From positions 496,001 to 560,000 of the forward strand of contig NZ_JAFCJI010000001.1 in NCBI RefSeq assembly GCF_018131105.1: a DNA stretch of 64,000 bases, in the 5' to 3' direction. Position 1 is the stretch's first letter, and every line of letters begins with the position of its first letter. Under the pieces are notes generated by a model that saw only the letters and a program-made list of their open reading frames with translations, was not told where the DNA came from and did no database searches. Both the position numbers and the translations under genes were made by a program. Positions 51,747 through 60,428 of the stretch are shown piece after piece. The DNA is from Bradyrhizobium manausense. Its GTDB lineage: Bacteria > Pseudomonadota > Alphaproteobacteria > Rhizobiales > Xanthobacteraceae.

Positions 51747-51833
51747 GTAGGGTGGGCAAAGGCGCAAAGCGCCGTGCCCACCATGTCTCCCGATTCAAAC
51801 GCTGGTGGGCACGCTACGCTTTGCCCACCCTAC
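51747..51833. repeat. Palindromic intergenic repeat (GTAGGGTGGGCAAAG family)
   Basis: An 87-base element begins GTAGGGTGGGCAAAGGCG and ends CGCTTTGCCCACCCTAC, with inner arms GTGCCCACC and GGTGGGCAC. It lies between convergent genes (the zinc dehydrogenase and PPK2) and could end both transcripts. It is a third repeat family, different from the two others in this window. Confidence 0.85.
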
Positions 51834-51843
51834 AAAGCCTCCG

Positions 51844-52764
51844 TCAGTACTTCGAGGGCACGTACATCTCCGGCGGGATCGGGCCGCGGTGATAGTCGGG
51901 ATTGCGTACACGTGCCGGTAGCACCACCGGCACATGCGTCACGTCCTGGTAGGGGATCTGGGTCAACAGATGCGAGATGCAGTTGAGGCGGGCGCGCTTC
52001 TTGTCGACGGCATCGACGATCCACCACGGTGAATCCGGCAGATGCGTGTGCTCCAGCATGGTCTCCTTGGCCTTGGTGTAGGATTCCCAGCGGCTACGCG
52101 CCTCGACGTCCATCGGGCTCAGCTTCCACTGCTTGAGCGGATCCTTGATGCGCATGGTGAAGCGGAATTGCTGCTCGTCGTCGGTGATGGAGAACCAGTA
52201 TTTGACGAGGATGATGCCGGAGCGGATCAGCATCCGCTCGAACTCGGGAACGGTCTTGAAGAATTCCTGGTACTGCTCGTCGGTGCAGAAGCCCATCACG
52301 CGCTCGATGCCAGCGCGGTTGTACCAGCTGCGGTCGAACAGCACCATTTCGCCGCCGGCCGGCAGGTGCGACACGTAGCGCTGAAAGTACCATTGGGTGC
52401 GCTCCCGCTCGCTCGGCGCGGGGAGCGCTGCGATGCGGCAGATGCGGGGATTGAGACGCTGCGTGATGCGCTTGATGACGCCGCCCTTGCCGGCGGAGTC
52501 GCGGCCCTCGAACAGCACCACGACCTTCTTCTTCTCGCTCTGCACCCAGTCCTGCAACTTCACCAGCTCGCCCTGGAGGCGAAGCAGCTCCCTGAAATAG
52601 AGCCTGCGGTCGACAGTTGGGCCGAGGGCGTCGGTCTCGTCCAGGAGCTCGTCGAGCCTGCTGTCATCCATCTCCATCTCCAGCTCCTCGTCGAGGTCGT
52701 CGGCCATCTCCTGGATGATGCGCTCGCGCCTGGCGGTCTGGGAGGTGCGGTCGGATGCAGTCAT
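51844..52764 (-). CDS. ppk2: Polyphosphate kinase 2
   Basis: The 306-residue protein has a highly acidic N-terminal stretch (about residues 22-46), Walker A FEGRDSAGKGG (87-95 for GRDSAGKGG), Walker B DRSWYNRAG (144-152) and the lid region RARLNCISHLL. PPK2 enzymes move phosphate between polyphosphate and nucleoside di- or monophosphates in the cytosol. Length and single domain fit the class I type that makes GTP/ATP from GDP/ADP. ATG 52762-52764 is chosen over an upstream frame because GGGAGAGA precedes it. Confidence 0.9.
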   Translation of the reverse strand: MTASDRTSQTARRERIIQEMADDLDEELEMEMDDSRLDELLDETDALGPTVDRRLYFRELLRLQGELVKLQDWVQSEKKKVVVLFEGRDSAGKGGVIKRITQRLNPRICRIAALPAPSERERTQWYFQRYVSHLPAGGEMVLFDRSWYNRAGIERVMGFCTDEQYQEFFKTVPEFERMLIRSGIILVKYWFSITDDEQQFRFTMRIKDPLKQWKLSPMDVEARSRWESYTKAKETMLEHTHLPDSPWWIVDAVDKKRARLNCISHLLTQIPYQDVTHVPVVLPARVRNPDYHRGPIPPEMYVPSKY

Positions 52765-52851
52765 GGGTCTCTCCCTCGGCAGGAATGCCTGTCGCCCTGA
52801 CCATCGGCGGGGTTTATTGCGCCCATGTGACACCGGCCGTTGGCCGGGCCG

Positions 52852-53313
52852 TCACACCGGCAGCGCGATCGAATATTTGACCTGGCTGAGCGCAAAGCTC
52901 GACTCGATCGAGGCGATACCGTCGAGCCGGGTCAGCTTGGTCTTGAGGAAGGTCTCGTAGGAGGCGAGGTCGGCCGCGACGACGCGCAGGAGATAGTCTC
53001 GGTTGCCGGTCATCAGGTAGCACTCCAGCACCTCGTCCCATTTCGAGATCGCGCGCGCGAAGCGATTGAGGTCCTCCTCCTTCTGCCGCGCCAGCTTGAT
53101 CGAGATGAAGACGCTGACATGCAGCCCAAGTGCCTTCTGGTCCACGGTCGCGATATAGCGCGAGATGACGCCGCGCTCCTCCAGGAGCTTGACCCGGCGG
53201 TGGCAGGGCGACACCGAGAGCCCGACCCTGTCGGCGAGCTCCTGCATGGTCAGGCGGCTGTCGGTCTGGAGGTAGCTGAGGATTTTGCGGTCGATGGCGT
53301 CGAGCTCGGGCAT
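52852..53313 (-). CDS. Lrp/AsnC-family regulator
   Basis: The 153-residue protein has an N-terminal winged helix (MPELDAIDRKILSYLQTDSR, then RVGLSVSPCHRRVKLLEERGVI) and a C-terminal RAM domain that binds amino acids. It lies divergent from the E1-type dehydrogenase gene, with 134 bases between the starts. In Pseudomonas the mde cluster has the same arrangement with an Lrp protein (MdeR) and an E1 homologue (MdeB). It probably controls the divergent gene in response to an amino acid or its keto acid. Confidence 0.88.
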   Translation of the reverse strand: MPELDAIDRKILSYLQTDSRLTMQELADRVGLSVSPCHRRVKLLEERGVISRYIATVDQKALGLHVSVFISIKLARQKEEDLNRFARAISKWDEVLECYLMTGNRDYLLRVVAADLASYETFLKTKLTRLDGIASIESSFALSQVKYSIALPV

Positions 53314-53447
53314 TGGGATGGAACCTGGGTTTGGTGGGCTATGTTGGTAAATTATCCCAATATCGGGAGGTATGGCGCGAAAAATTGAGAAGTTTGGCGC
53401 CGCCCGCAGGCGTATCATCATCGGACCAGTTTTCCGGGAGCATTGCC

Positions 53448-55811
53448 ATGCCCGTTGATTCCGCCCGTCTCGACACGCTGACCGCGCTGGCTCGCAAGGC
53501 GCTGTGGCTGTCGTCATGGACCATCCACCACGCCAACCACATCAGGTCGAACACGGACGGACTGAAGGTCGGGGGCCATCAGGCCTCTTCGGCCTCGCTC
53601 GCGACCATCATGTCGGCGCTGTATTTCCACGTGCTCCGCCCGGAAGATCGCGTCGCGGTGAAGCCGCATGCGAGTCCGGTGTTCCATGCCATCCAGTATC
53701 TGTTCGGCCGGCAGAGCCGCGAGAAGCTGGAAAATTTCCGCGGCTTCAAGGGCGCGCAGTCCTATCCCTCGCGCACCAAGGACGTCGACGACGTCGATTT
53801 CTCGACCGGCTCGGTCGGGCTCGGCGTCGCGCAGACGCTGTTCGCCTCGCTGGTGCAGGATTACGTCAAGGCGCATGGCTGGATGAAGGATCGCCGCGAA
53901 GGGCGGATGATCGCGCTGGTCGGCGATGCCGAGATGGACGAGGGCAACATCTTCGAAGCGCTCGCCGAAGGCTGGAAGCACGGACTGCGCAACACCTGGT
54001 GGGTGGTCGACTATAACAGGCAGTCGCTCGACGCCGTCGTGCGCGAAGGGCTCTGGGAAAAATTCGAGACCGTGTTCCGCAATTTCGGCTGGGACGTGGT
54101 GATCGTGAAATACGGCCGGCTGATGCGTGAGGCCTTTGCGGAAGCAGGCGGCGAGGCGCTGAAGACCTGGATCGACAATTGTCCGAACGCACTTTACGCG
54201 GCGCTGTGCTTCCAGGGCGGCGGCGCCTTCCGCAAGCATCTGCATGACGAGATCGGCGACCAGGGCCCGATCACGAAGCTGATCGACAAGCGCAGCGACG
54301 AGGAACTGCTGGCGCTGATGTCTAACCTCGGCGGCCACGACATGGCGAGCATGGTCGAGGCGTTCGAGTCCGTCGATCACGATCGCCCGGTCTGCTTCAT
54401 CGCCTACACCATCAAGGGCGTCGGCCTGCCGTTCCAGGGCCACAAGGACAACCACGCCGGCCTGATGACCGTCGCGCAGATGGAGAAATATCGCGAGAGC
54501 CAGAGCATCCGACCGGGCCACGAATGGGACAAATACGAGGGACTCACGCAAGGCGCCGCCGAGCTCGACGCCTTCCTCGCGCGCGTGCCGTTCAACAAGG
54601 ATGGCCGAAGGCTGACTGCGCCGGTCGTCGAGGTGCCTCAGCAACTCGCCTTCAAGCCGTCTCCGCAGATGTCGACGCAACAGGGCTTTGGCCTCGTGCT
54701 GAACGAGATCGCGCGCGGCGACAGCGAGCTCGCAAAGCGCATTGTCACGACCTCGCCCGACGTCACTGTCTCGACCAATCTCGGTCCGTGGGTGAACCGC
54801 CGCGGCCTGTTCGCGCGCGGTGAGAAGGCGGATTTATTCCGCAGTGAGAAGATTCCATCCACGTTCAACTGGGACTTCTCGCCGAAGGGCCAGCATCTCG
54901 AGCTCGGCATCGCCGAGATGAACCTGTTCATCATGCTCTCGGCGCTCGGCCTGTCGCACCAGATCAACGGCGCGCGGTTGTTGCCGGTCGGCACGCTCTA
55001 CGATCCCTTCATCGAGCGCGGCCTCGATGCGCTGAACTACGCCTGCTACCAGGATGCGCGTTTCATGGTGGCGGCGACGCCGTCCGGCATCACACTCGCG
55101 CCCGAAGGCGGCGCGCATCAGTCGATCGCAACGCCGCTGATCGGCATGGCGCAGGACGGACTTGCCTCGTTCGAGCCGGCTTTCGTCGACGAGCTGGCCG
55201 TGATCATGGGTTGGGGCTTCGAGCACATGCAGCGCGATCCGGGCGAGGGCGGCTCGGTTTACTTGCGCCTCTCGACGCGTAGCATCGAGCAGGCGCAACG
55301 CATCATGACTCCTGAACTGCAGCAGGGCATCACCGACGGCGCCTATTGGCTGCGCAAGCCCGGCCCCAATGCCGAACTCGTGATCGCCTATACCGGCGCG
55401 GTCGCGCCGGAGGCGATCGAGGCGACCGGCTTCATCGGCGAGAACAGGCGCGACATCGGCCTGCTCGCGATCACCTCGGCCGACCGTCTCCATGCGGGCT
55501 GGACCGCCGCGCGAAAATTGCGGCGCGACCGGCGTGGCGTGCAGCATCTCAGCCACATCGAAAAACTGCTGGCGCCGTTGATGCGCGACTGCGGCATCGT
55601 GACCGTGATCGACGGTCATCCGTCCGCGCTCGGTTGGCTGGGCAGCGTGCGGGGCAACCGCGTCGAGGCGCTCGGCGTCGAGCAGTTCGGCCAGACCGGC
55701 ACCATCGCCGACCTGTATCGCCACTACGGCATCGACGCCAATGCGATCATCGATGCGGCGGAAAGCCTCACCACCGGCGCGCCAATCGTCCATCGCAAGA
55801 TGGCGGTGTAA
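53448..55811 (+). CDS. E1-type 2-oxoacid dehydrogenase / transketolase-like enzyme (AceE/MdeB-like)
   Basis: The 787-residue thiamine diphosphate enzyme has the TPP motif GDAEMDEGN (159-167) with Asn190 in VVDYN. Its N-terminal half has homodimeric-E1 features: IHHANHIRSNTDGLKVGGHQ (quoted in part), FHAIQYLFG, and GGAFRKHLHDEIGDQGP. The C-terminal half carries the pyrimidine-binding domain (GAHQSIATPLIGMAQDGLASFEPAF in part). It resembles AceE and the ketobutyrate enzyme MdeB more than true transketolase. It has no lipoyl or E2/E3 gene beside it. CCGGGAG lies before ATG 53448. The likely substrate is a 2-oxoacid such as pyruvate or 2-oxobutyrate. Confidence 0.8.
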   Translation: MPVDSARLDTLTALARKALWLSSWTIHHANHIRSNTDGLKVGGHQASSASLATIMSALYFHVLRPEDRVAVKPHASPVFHAIQYLFGRQSREKLENFRGFKGAQSYPSRTKDVDDVDFSTGSVGLGVAQTLFASLVQDYVKAHGWMKDRREGRMIALVGDAEMDEGNIFEALAEGWKHGLRNTWWVVDYNRQSLDAVVREGLWEKFETVFRNFGWDVVIVKYGRLMREAFAEAGGEALKTWIDNCPNALYAALCFQGGGAFRKHLHDEIGDQGPITKLIDKRSDEELLALMSNLGGHDMASMVEAFESVDHDRPVCFIAYTIKGVGLPFQGHKDNHAGLMTVAQMEKYRESQSIRPGHEWDKYEGLTQGAAELDAFLARVPFNKDGRRLTAPVVEVPQQLAFKPSPQMSTQQGFGLVLNEIARGDSELAKRIVTTSPDVTVSTNLGPWVNRRGLFARGEKADLFRSEKIPSTFNWDFSPKGQHLELGIAEMNLFIMLSALGLSHQINGARLLPVGTLYDPFIERGLDALNYACYQDARFMVAATPSGITLAPEGGAHQSIATPLIGMAQDGLASFEPAFVDELAVIMGWGFEHMQRDPGEGGSVYLRLSTRSIEQAQRIMTPELQQGITDGAYWLRKPGPNAELVIAYTGAVAPEAIEATGFIGENRRDIGLLAITSADRLHAGWTAARKLRRDRRGVQHLSHIEKLLAPLMRDCGIVTVIDGHPSALGWLGSVRGNRVEALGVEQFGQTGTIADLYRHYGIDANAIIDAAESLTTGAPIVHRKMAV

Positions 55812-56001
55812 CCAGGGTAACCGGGGCGATAATGCGCGCGCCGGAATGACGGCAGGGCCACCTTGCCACGTTCCCGCCATCGGCTCATATAACCTCCGTC
55901 CGCCGCAACGCTGGCCCCGCATATGGCGGGTTCAATTGCTGGCGCTTTCGTGCAAGGATGCCTGCCGAAACGCCCCCCAAGCCCCCAAGAAGAGGTTAAC
56001 G

Positions 56002-57432
56002 ATGGTCAATCGCATGCAATTCTACATCGACGGCGCCTGGGTCGATCCGGCCGTCAAGAAATCCACTCCGGTCGTCAATCCGGCGACGGAAGAGGCGATG
56101 TACGACGTTGCGCTGGGCTCCAAGGCCGACGTGGACAAGGCGGTTGCCGCCGCCAAGCGCGCCTTCGCGACGTTCTCCCAGACCAGCCGTGACGAGCGCG
56201 TCGCGCTGCTCACGAAAGTGATCGAGGTCTACAAGGGCCGTCTCAAGGAGATCGGTGCCGCCGTCTCCGACGAGATGGGCGCGCCGCTGCCGATGGCCGA
56301 GAAGCTCCAGGCCGGCGCCGGCCTCGGCCATCTCATGACCACGCTCGACGTGCTCAAGAACTATCATTTCGAGGAGCCCGTCGGTACCGCGATGGTGCTG
56401 CGCGAGCCGGTCGGTGTGGTCGGCATGATCACGCCCTGGAACTGGCCGCTCAACCAGATCGCCTGCAAGGTCGCGCCCGCGCTTGCCGCCGGCTGCACGA
56501 TGATCCTGAAGCCGTCGGAGTTCACCCCGACCTCGGCTTTGATCTTCGCGGAAATCCTCCATGAAGCCGGCGTGCCGAAGGGCGTGTTCAATCTCGTCAA
56601 CGGCCTCGGCCCCGAGGTCGGCGCCGCCATGAGCGAGCATCCCGACATCGACATGATCTCCTTCACCGGCTCGACCCGCGCCGGCATCGATGTCGCCAAG
56701 CGCGCGGCACCGACCGTGAAGCGCGTCAGCCAGGAACTCGGCGGCAAGTCGCCGAACGTCATCCTCGAAGGCGCTGACCTCGCGAAGGCGGTGACCGGCG
56801 GCGTGATGCACATGTTCAACAACTCCGGCCAGTCCTGCAACGCGCCCTCGCGCATGATCGTGCCGGCCGCGAAGATGAAGGAAGTCGCCGCGATCGCGAA
56901 GGCCGTTGCCGACAAGACCAAGGCTGGCGATCCCCGTGCCGAAGGCACCACCATCGGTCCGGTCGTCAACCGTGGCCAGTGGGACAAGATCCAGGGCCTG
57001 ATCAAGAAGGGCATCGACGAGGGCGCAACGCTCGTCGCCGGCGGCCCGGGCCTTCCCGAAGGCGTCAACAAGGGCTTCTACGTCCGCCCGACCATCTTCG
57101 CCGACGTCACCCCCGACATGACGATCGCGCGCGAAGAAATCTTCGGACCGGTGCTGACCATCATCGGCGCCAAGGACGAAGCCGAGGCCGTGCACATCGC
57201 CAACGACACACCCTACGGCCTCGCCGGCTACGTCACCGGCGCGTCGGTCGAGGACGCCAAGCGCGTCGGTCGCCAGATCCGCGCCGGCAACGTCAACCTC
57301 CAGGGCGTGCCGAATGACCGCACTGCGCCGTTCGGCGGCTACAAGCAGTCGGGCAACGGCCGCGAGTGGGGCAAGTACGGCCTCGAGGACTTCCTCGAAG
57401 TGAAGGCCGTCGCCGGCTTCAACGCGGCGTAA
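56002..57432 (+). CDS. Aldehyde dehydrogenase (NAD(P)-dependent)
   Basis: The 476-residue protein is a typical aldehyde dehydrogenase: Asn146 (ITPWNWPLNQ), Lys170 (LKPSEF), the NAD motif FTGSTRAG, Glu245 (QELGGKSPN) and the catalytic cysteine Cys279 in NSGQSCNAPSR. It oxidises an aldehyde to an acid. AGGTTAACG precedes ATG 56002. It lies 190 bases after the E1-type gene and could accept the aldehyde that a stand-alone E1 would release; this is only an inference. A strong terminator follows. Confidence 0.9.
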   Translation: MVNRMQFYIDGAWVDPAVKKSTPVVNPATEEAMYDVALGSKADVDKAVAAAKRAFATFSQTSRDERVALLTKVIEVYKGRLKEIGAAVSDEMGAPLPMAEKLQAGAGLGHLMTTLDVLKNYHFEEPVGTAMVLREPVGVVGMITPWNWPLNQIACKVAPALAAGCTMILKPSEFTPTSALIFAEILHEAGVPKGVFNLVNGLGPEVGAAMSEHPDIDMISFTGSTRAGIDVAKRAAPTVKRVSQELGGKSPNVILEGADLAKAVTGGVMHMFNNSGQSCNAPSRMIVPAAKMKEVAAIAKAVADKTKAGDPRAEGTTIGPVVNRGQWDKIQGLIKKGIDEGATLVAGGPGLPEGVNKGFYVRPTIFADVTPDMTIAREEIFGPVLTIIGAKDEAEAVHIANDTPYGLAGYVTGASVEDAKRVGRQIRAGNVNLQGVPNDRTAPFGGYKQSGNGREWGKYGLEDFLEVKAVAGFNAA

Positions 57433-57454
57433 GTTTTAGCGCCTGAACAGAATG

Positions 57455-57487
57455 ACGCCGGAGCGGGAAACCGCTCCGGCGTTTTTT
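57455..57487 (+). terminator. Rho-independent terminator after aldehyde dehydrogenase
   Basis: ACGCCGGAGCGG and CCGCTCCGGCGT pair over a GAAA tetraloop, followed by a run of six T. This is the clearest intrinsic terminator in the window. Confidence 0.92.
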
Positions 57488-57512
57488 GTTTGTGACGACA
57501 CTGTCACCTCCT

Positions 57513-57599
57513 CGTCATTGCGAGCGAAGCGAAGCAATCCAGAATCCCTCCATGGGCACAGTCTGGATTGCTTCGTCGCAAGAGCTCCTCGCAATGACG
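57513..57599. repeat. Palindromic intergenic repeat (CGTCATTGCGAG family), copy 3
   Basis: An 87-base copy of the element at 21558: CGTCATTGCGAGCGAAGCGA and GAAGCAATCCAGA on one side, TCTGGATTGCTTCG and CTCGCAATGACG on the other. It lies between the aldehyde dehydrogenase terminator and the convergent lactonase gene. Confidence 0.85.
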
Positions 57600-57608
57600 G
57601 TGGAGAGA

Positions 57609-58586
57609 CTATCCCCCCACCGCGCCCTGCGTATTCACATACAGCGCGTAGATCGACTGGCTCGCCGCCATGAACAGGCGGTTACGCTTGACGCCCCCGA
57701 AGCAGAGATTGGCGCAGCGCTCGGGCAATGCGATACGCCCGATCATGACGCCGTCGGGTGCGAACACCACGACGCCGTCGAGCTCGGGATCGCCCATGCC
57801 CCAGCCGCACCAGAGATTGCCGTCGATGTCGACGCGGAAACCGTCGGGCGTGCCGGGACCGGCATCGACGAAGACGCGCTTGTTCGAAAGCTTGTCACCG
57901 GAAGGCGAGACGTCATAAGCGAGAATTTTGCGGGTGGGCACGCCGCGGGATTCGATGACGTAGAGGATTTTCTCGTCCGGCGAGAAGGCGAGCCCGTTCG
58001 GCCCGAGCACACCCTCGGCGACGACGGTGGCTTTGCGCGTCTCCGGGTCGAGCCTGTAGACGTTCATGTCGATCTCGGGCTCCGCCTTGTAGCCCTCGTA
58101 ATTGCCGAGCAGGCCGAAGGTCGGATCGGTGAACCAGATCGAGCCGTCCGATTTGACAACGACATCGTTCGGCGAGTTCAACCGCTTGCCGTTGAATTGA
58201 TCCATCAGCACGGTGATCTCGCCGTCATGTTCGGTGCGGGTGACGCGACGGCCGCCGTGCTCGCAGGTGACCAGCCGGCCCTGGCGATCCCTGGTGTTGC
58301 CGTTGGCGAAATTGGAGGGTTTCCGGAAGTTCGAGACCGCGCCGGTCTCTTCCTCCCATTTGATGATGCGCTGGTTCGGGATGTCGCTGCACAAGAGATA
58401 GCGCCCGTCGCCGAACCACACCGGCCCCTCGGCCCAGCGCAGGCCGGTCGCCAGCCGCTCCACCGCCGAGAGTTTCAACCAGTATTTTTCGAAGCGGGGA
58501 TCAAGGGCGTGAATAGCCGGATCGGGGTAATAGGTCGCCGGCCGCCAGCCTGGCCGCTCCTGGGGGTGGGACGATGCCTCATTCAT
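57609..58586 (-). CDS. SMP-30/gluconolactonase family protein, likely aldarolactonase
   Basis: The 325-residue beta-propeller has the metal-binding Glu in GLRWAEGPVWFGDGRYLL, Asn/Asp in LNSPNDVVVKSDGSIWFTDP and GVLGPNGLAFSPDEKILYV, and the C-terminal CFGGVKRNRLFMAASQSIYALYV block. These mark the gluconolactonase group. It is divergent from uronate dehydrogenase with 89 bases between starts, so it most likely opens the aldaro-lactone made by that enzyme. GAGAGAA precedes ATG 58586. Confidence 0.85.
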   Translation of the reverse strand: MNEASSHPQERPGWRPATYYPDPAIHALDPRFEKYWLKLSAVERLATGLRWAEGPVWFGDGRYLLCSDIPNQRIIKWEEETGAVSNFRKPSNFANGNTRDRQGRLVTCEHGGRRVTRTEHDGEITVLMDQFNGKRLNSPNDVVVKSDGSIWFTDPTFGLLGNYEGYKAEPEIDMNVYRLDPETRKATVVAEGVLGPNGLAFSPDEKILYVIESRGVPTRKILAYDVSPSGDKLSNKRVFVDAGPGTPDGFRVDIDGNLWCGWGMGDPELDGVVVFAPDGVMIGRIALPERCANLCFGGVKRNRLFMAASQSIYALYVNTQGAVGG

Positions 58587-58675
58587 GTCGGTTCTCTCGT
58601 TTCGTTCCCTCTGGACAATCCAGCTATCATTAGAGACACGTGACGGCAAATCGGTCACCACATACGAGGAAAGAC

Positions 58676-59500
58676 ATGTCGCGCATCTTGATGACGGGAG
58701 CTTCGGGCGGGATCGGAACGCGCCTGCGGAAATTGCTGCCGTCGATCTATCCGGACCTCCTGCTCAGCGACATCCGCCCGCCAGCCGATCTCGGGCCCAA
58801 CGAGCAGTTCAAGGCGGCCGATCTGTCCGATCTGGCGCAATGCGAAGCGATCTGCGAGGGCGTCGACGGCATCCTCCATTTCGGCGGCTATTCAGTCGAG
58901 GGGCCCTGGGACGACATTCTCCAGGCCAACATCATCGGCGGCTATAATCTGTTCGAGGCGGCGTACCGCAAGGGCGTCAAGCGCGTCGTGTTCGCGTCCT
59001 CGAACCACGCCGTCGGCTTCTATCCTCGCCACCGCAGGATCGACACCGACGTCACCGCGCGCCCGGACGGCCGTTACGGCGTCAGCAAGGTGTTCGGCGA
59101 AGCACTCGGCGCGCTCTACGCCGACAAGCACGGCTTGAAAGTGACTTGCTTGCGCATCGGCAATTTCGGCGACGTGCCGCTGGACCTTCGCCGGATCTCG
59201 ATCTGGCTGAAGCCGGAAGATCTGGTGCAGCTTTGCCAGATCGGGCTCGAGCACCCCGACATCCATTTCGAGGTGTTCTATGGCGTCTCGCTGAACGAGC
59301 GCGCCTGGTGGGACAACCACCGCGCCTACGAATTCGGTTATCGGCCCACCGGCCGCTCCGAGGATCACGTGGCGCATGCGATGGCCGAGCAGGCCAAGCT
59401 GAAGCCCGATCCGGTCGGCGACCACTACCAGGGCGGCGCGTTCTGCAGCAACGAGTTCGACGGCGATGAGAGCCGGATCATCGATTGGAATAAGCGGTAG
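58676..59500 (+). CDS. Uronate dehydrogenase-like short-chain reductase
   Basis: The 274-residue extended SDR protein has the NAD motif TGASGGIG (7-14), the Ser-Tyr-Lys site with SSN at 108-110 in FASSNHAVGFYPR, and YGVSK (Tyr134, Lys138). This FASSNHAVGFY pattern is typical of bacterial uronate dehydrogenases, which oxidise galacturonate or glucuronate to the aldarolactone. AGGAAAGAC precedes ATG 58676. The divergent lactonase supports the assignment. The next enzymes of aldarate catabolism are not obvious nearby. Confidence 0.82.
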   Translation: MSRILMTGASGGIGTRLRKLLPSIYPDLLLSDIRPPADLGPNEQFKAADLSDLAQCEAICEGVDGILHFGGYSVEGPWDDILQANIIGGYNLFEAAYRKGVKRVVFASSNHAVGFYPRHRRIDTDVTARPDGRYGVSKVFGEALGALYADKHGLKVTCLRIGNFGDVPLDLRRISIWLKPEDLVQLCQIGLEHPDIHFEVFYGVSLNERAWWDNHRAYEFGYRPTGRSEDHVAHAMAEQAKLKPDPVGDHYQGGAFCSNEFDGDESRIIDWNKR

Positions 59501-59564
59501 GAACATGGTGCACCCCTTGCGTGCAGAGTGAGGGGCTCGCCGGCGCCCGTGCTGGAGCGTTAGC

Positions 59565-60395
59565 CTAGTCCATGCCTTCGTCGGGAATGTTCAAGATGGT
59601 CCCGCAGGCCTTGCAATGCACCGCGTCGACATCATGGCGCTGTAGGGCGCACACCGGGCATGGGAAGCGCACCTTGGAGGGCGCGAGGAGAGCCTTGGCC
59701 AGATTCAGGAACAGTGTCACGCCAAAGATCATGATGACGACGGTGATCAGGCGCCCGACGGTGCCGGGCAAAGTGATGTCGCCGAAACCGGTCGTGGTCA
59801 GTGCGGTGACCGTGAAGTAGAGCGCGTCGGCATAGTTGGCGATCTGGTGGTTGTGGGACTTCTGCGTCTCATAGACGACGCCCGTCATCACGAAGATGAA
59901 CACGCCGAGATTCGCGACGGCAAAGACGACCTCTTCATTCCGTCGAAAGAAGGCGCTGTCGATCCGCAAGCGCGCCAGCATTCTGTAGTCGCGCAGCAGT
60001 CGCAACGTTCGAAAGGCACGCAGAAAGCCACCGGCTTCTCCCGCGAGCGGCGCCAGGAACGAAATGATGACGACGATGTCGGTCCAGGTCGAGAGCCGCG
60101 CGAGGTCATGCAGCGGCTGACGGCTGATGATCATCCGTGCAGCGAAATCCGCGAGGATCAACACGCCGAACACGACATCGAGTGTCTCGACAGCCACGTT
60201 GCGCGGCAGGAATGACGTTGCGATGATGAACAGCACCGTGACGATATCGAGCAGAAGCAGAGCGTATCGGAATTTGATGCAGCCGAACGTGTCGCCTTCG
60301 TAGAGTTGCCGGGTCCTGCCCTTCAGGATCTCGAACGGACCGGCGATGGCCTCGGACAGCCCGTGTCCCTTTGTGTTGTTGCGATGAACCATCAT
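59565..60395 (-). CDS. Voltage-gated-type potassium channel with zinc-ribbon tail
   Basis: The 276-residue membrane protein has six helices. The fourth is a complete voltage sensor with arginines at every third position (126, 129, 132, 135, 138). The pore between helices 5 and 6 has the filter TTTGFGD (200-206), with GFG instead of the usual GYG. Two CxxC pairs follow in the C-terminus (Cys246/249 and Cys261/264), a zinc ribbon in place of the usual regulatory domain. It conducts potassium across the inner membrane. It lies 33 bases downstream of the transglutaminase gene, on the same strand. Confidence 0.85.
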   Translation of the reverse strand: MMVHRNNTKGHGLSEAIAGPFEILKGRTRQLYEGDTFGCIKFRYALLLLDIVTVLFIIATSFLPRNVAVETLDVVFGVLILADFAARMIISRQPLHDLARLSTWTDIVVIISFLAPLAGEAGGFLRAFRTLRLLRDYRMLARLRIDSAFFRRNEEVVFAVANLGVFIFVMTGVVYETQKSHNHQIANYADALYFTVTALTTTGFGDITLPGTVGRLITVVIMIFGVTLFLNLAKALLAPSKVRFPCPVCALQRHDVDAVHCKACGTILNIPDEGMD

Positions 60396-60428
60396 GGTCA
60401 GCGGTCGCCGTTCGTACCCGTCGGCAGC

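Noticed and set aside
53320..53345. GGAAC-N17-TGTT pattern near the Lrp/E1 gap
   Set aside because: The -10 part differs from the EcfG consensus and the GGAAC falls partly in the start of the Lrp gene. It is probably chance.
53448..55811. Ordinary transketolase of the pentose phosphate pathway
   Set aside because: The length (787 residues) and the E1-type N-terminal features fit AceE/MdeB better than transketolase, which is about 660 residues. The Lrp neighbour also argues for a keto acid role.
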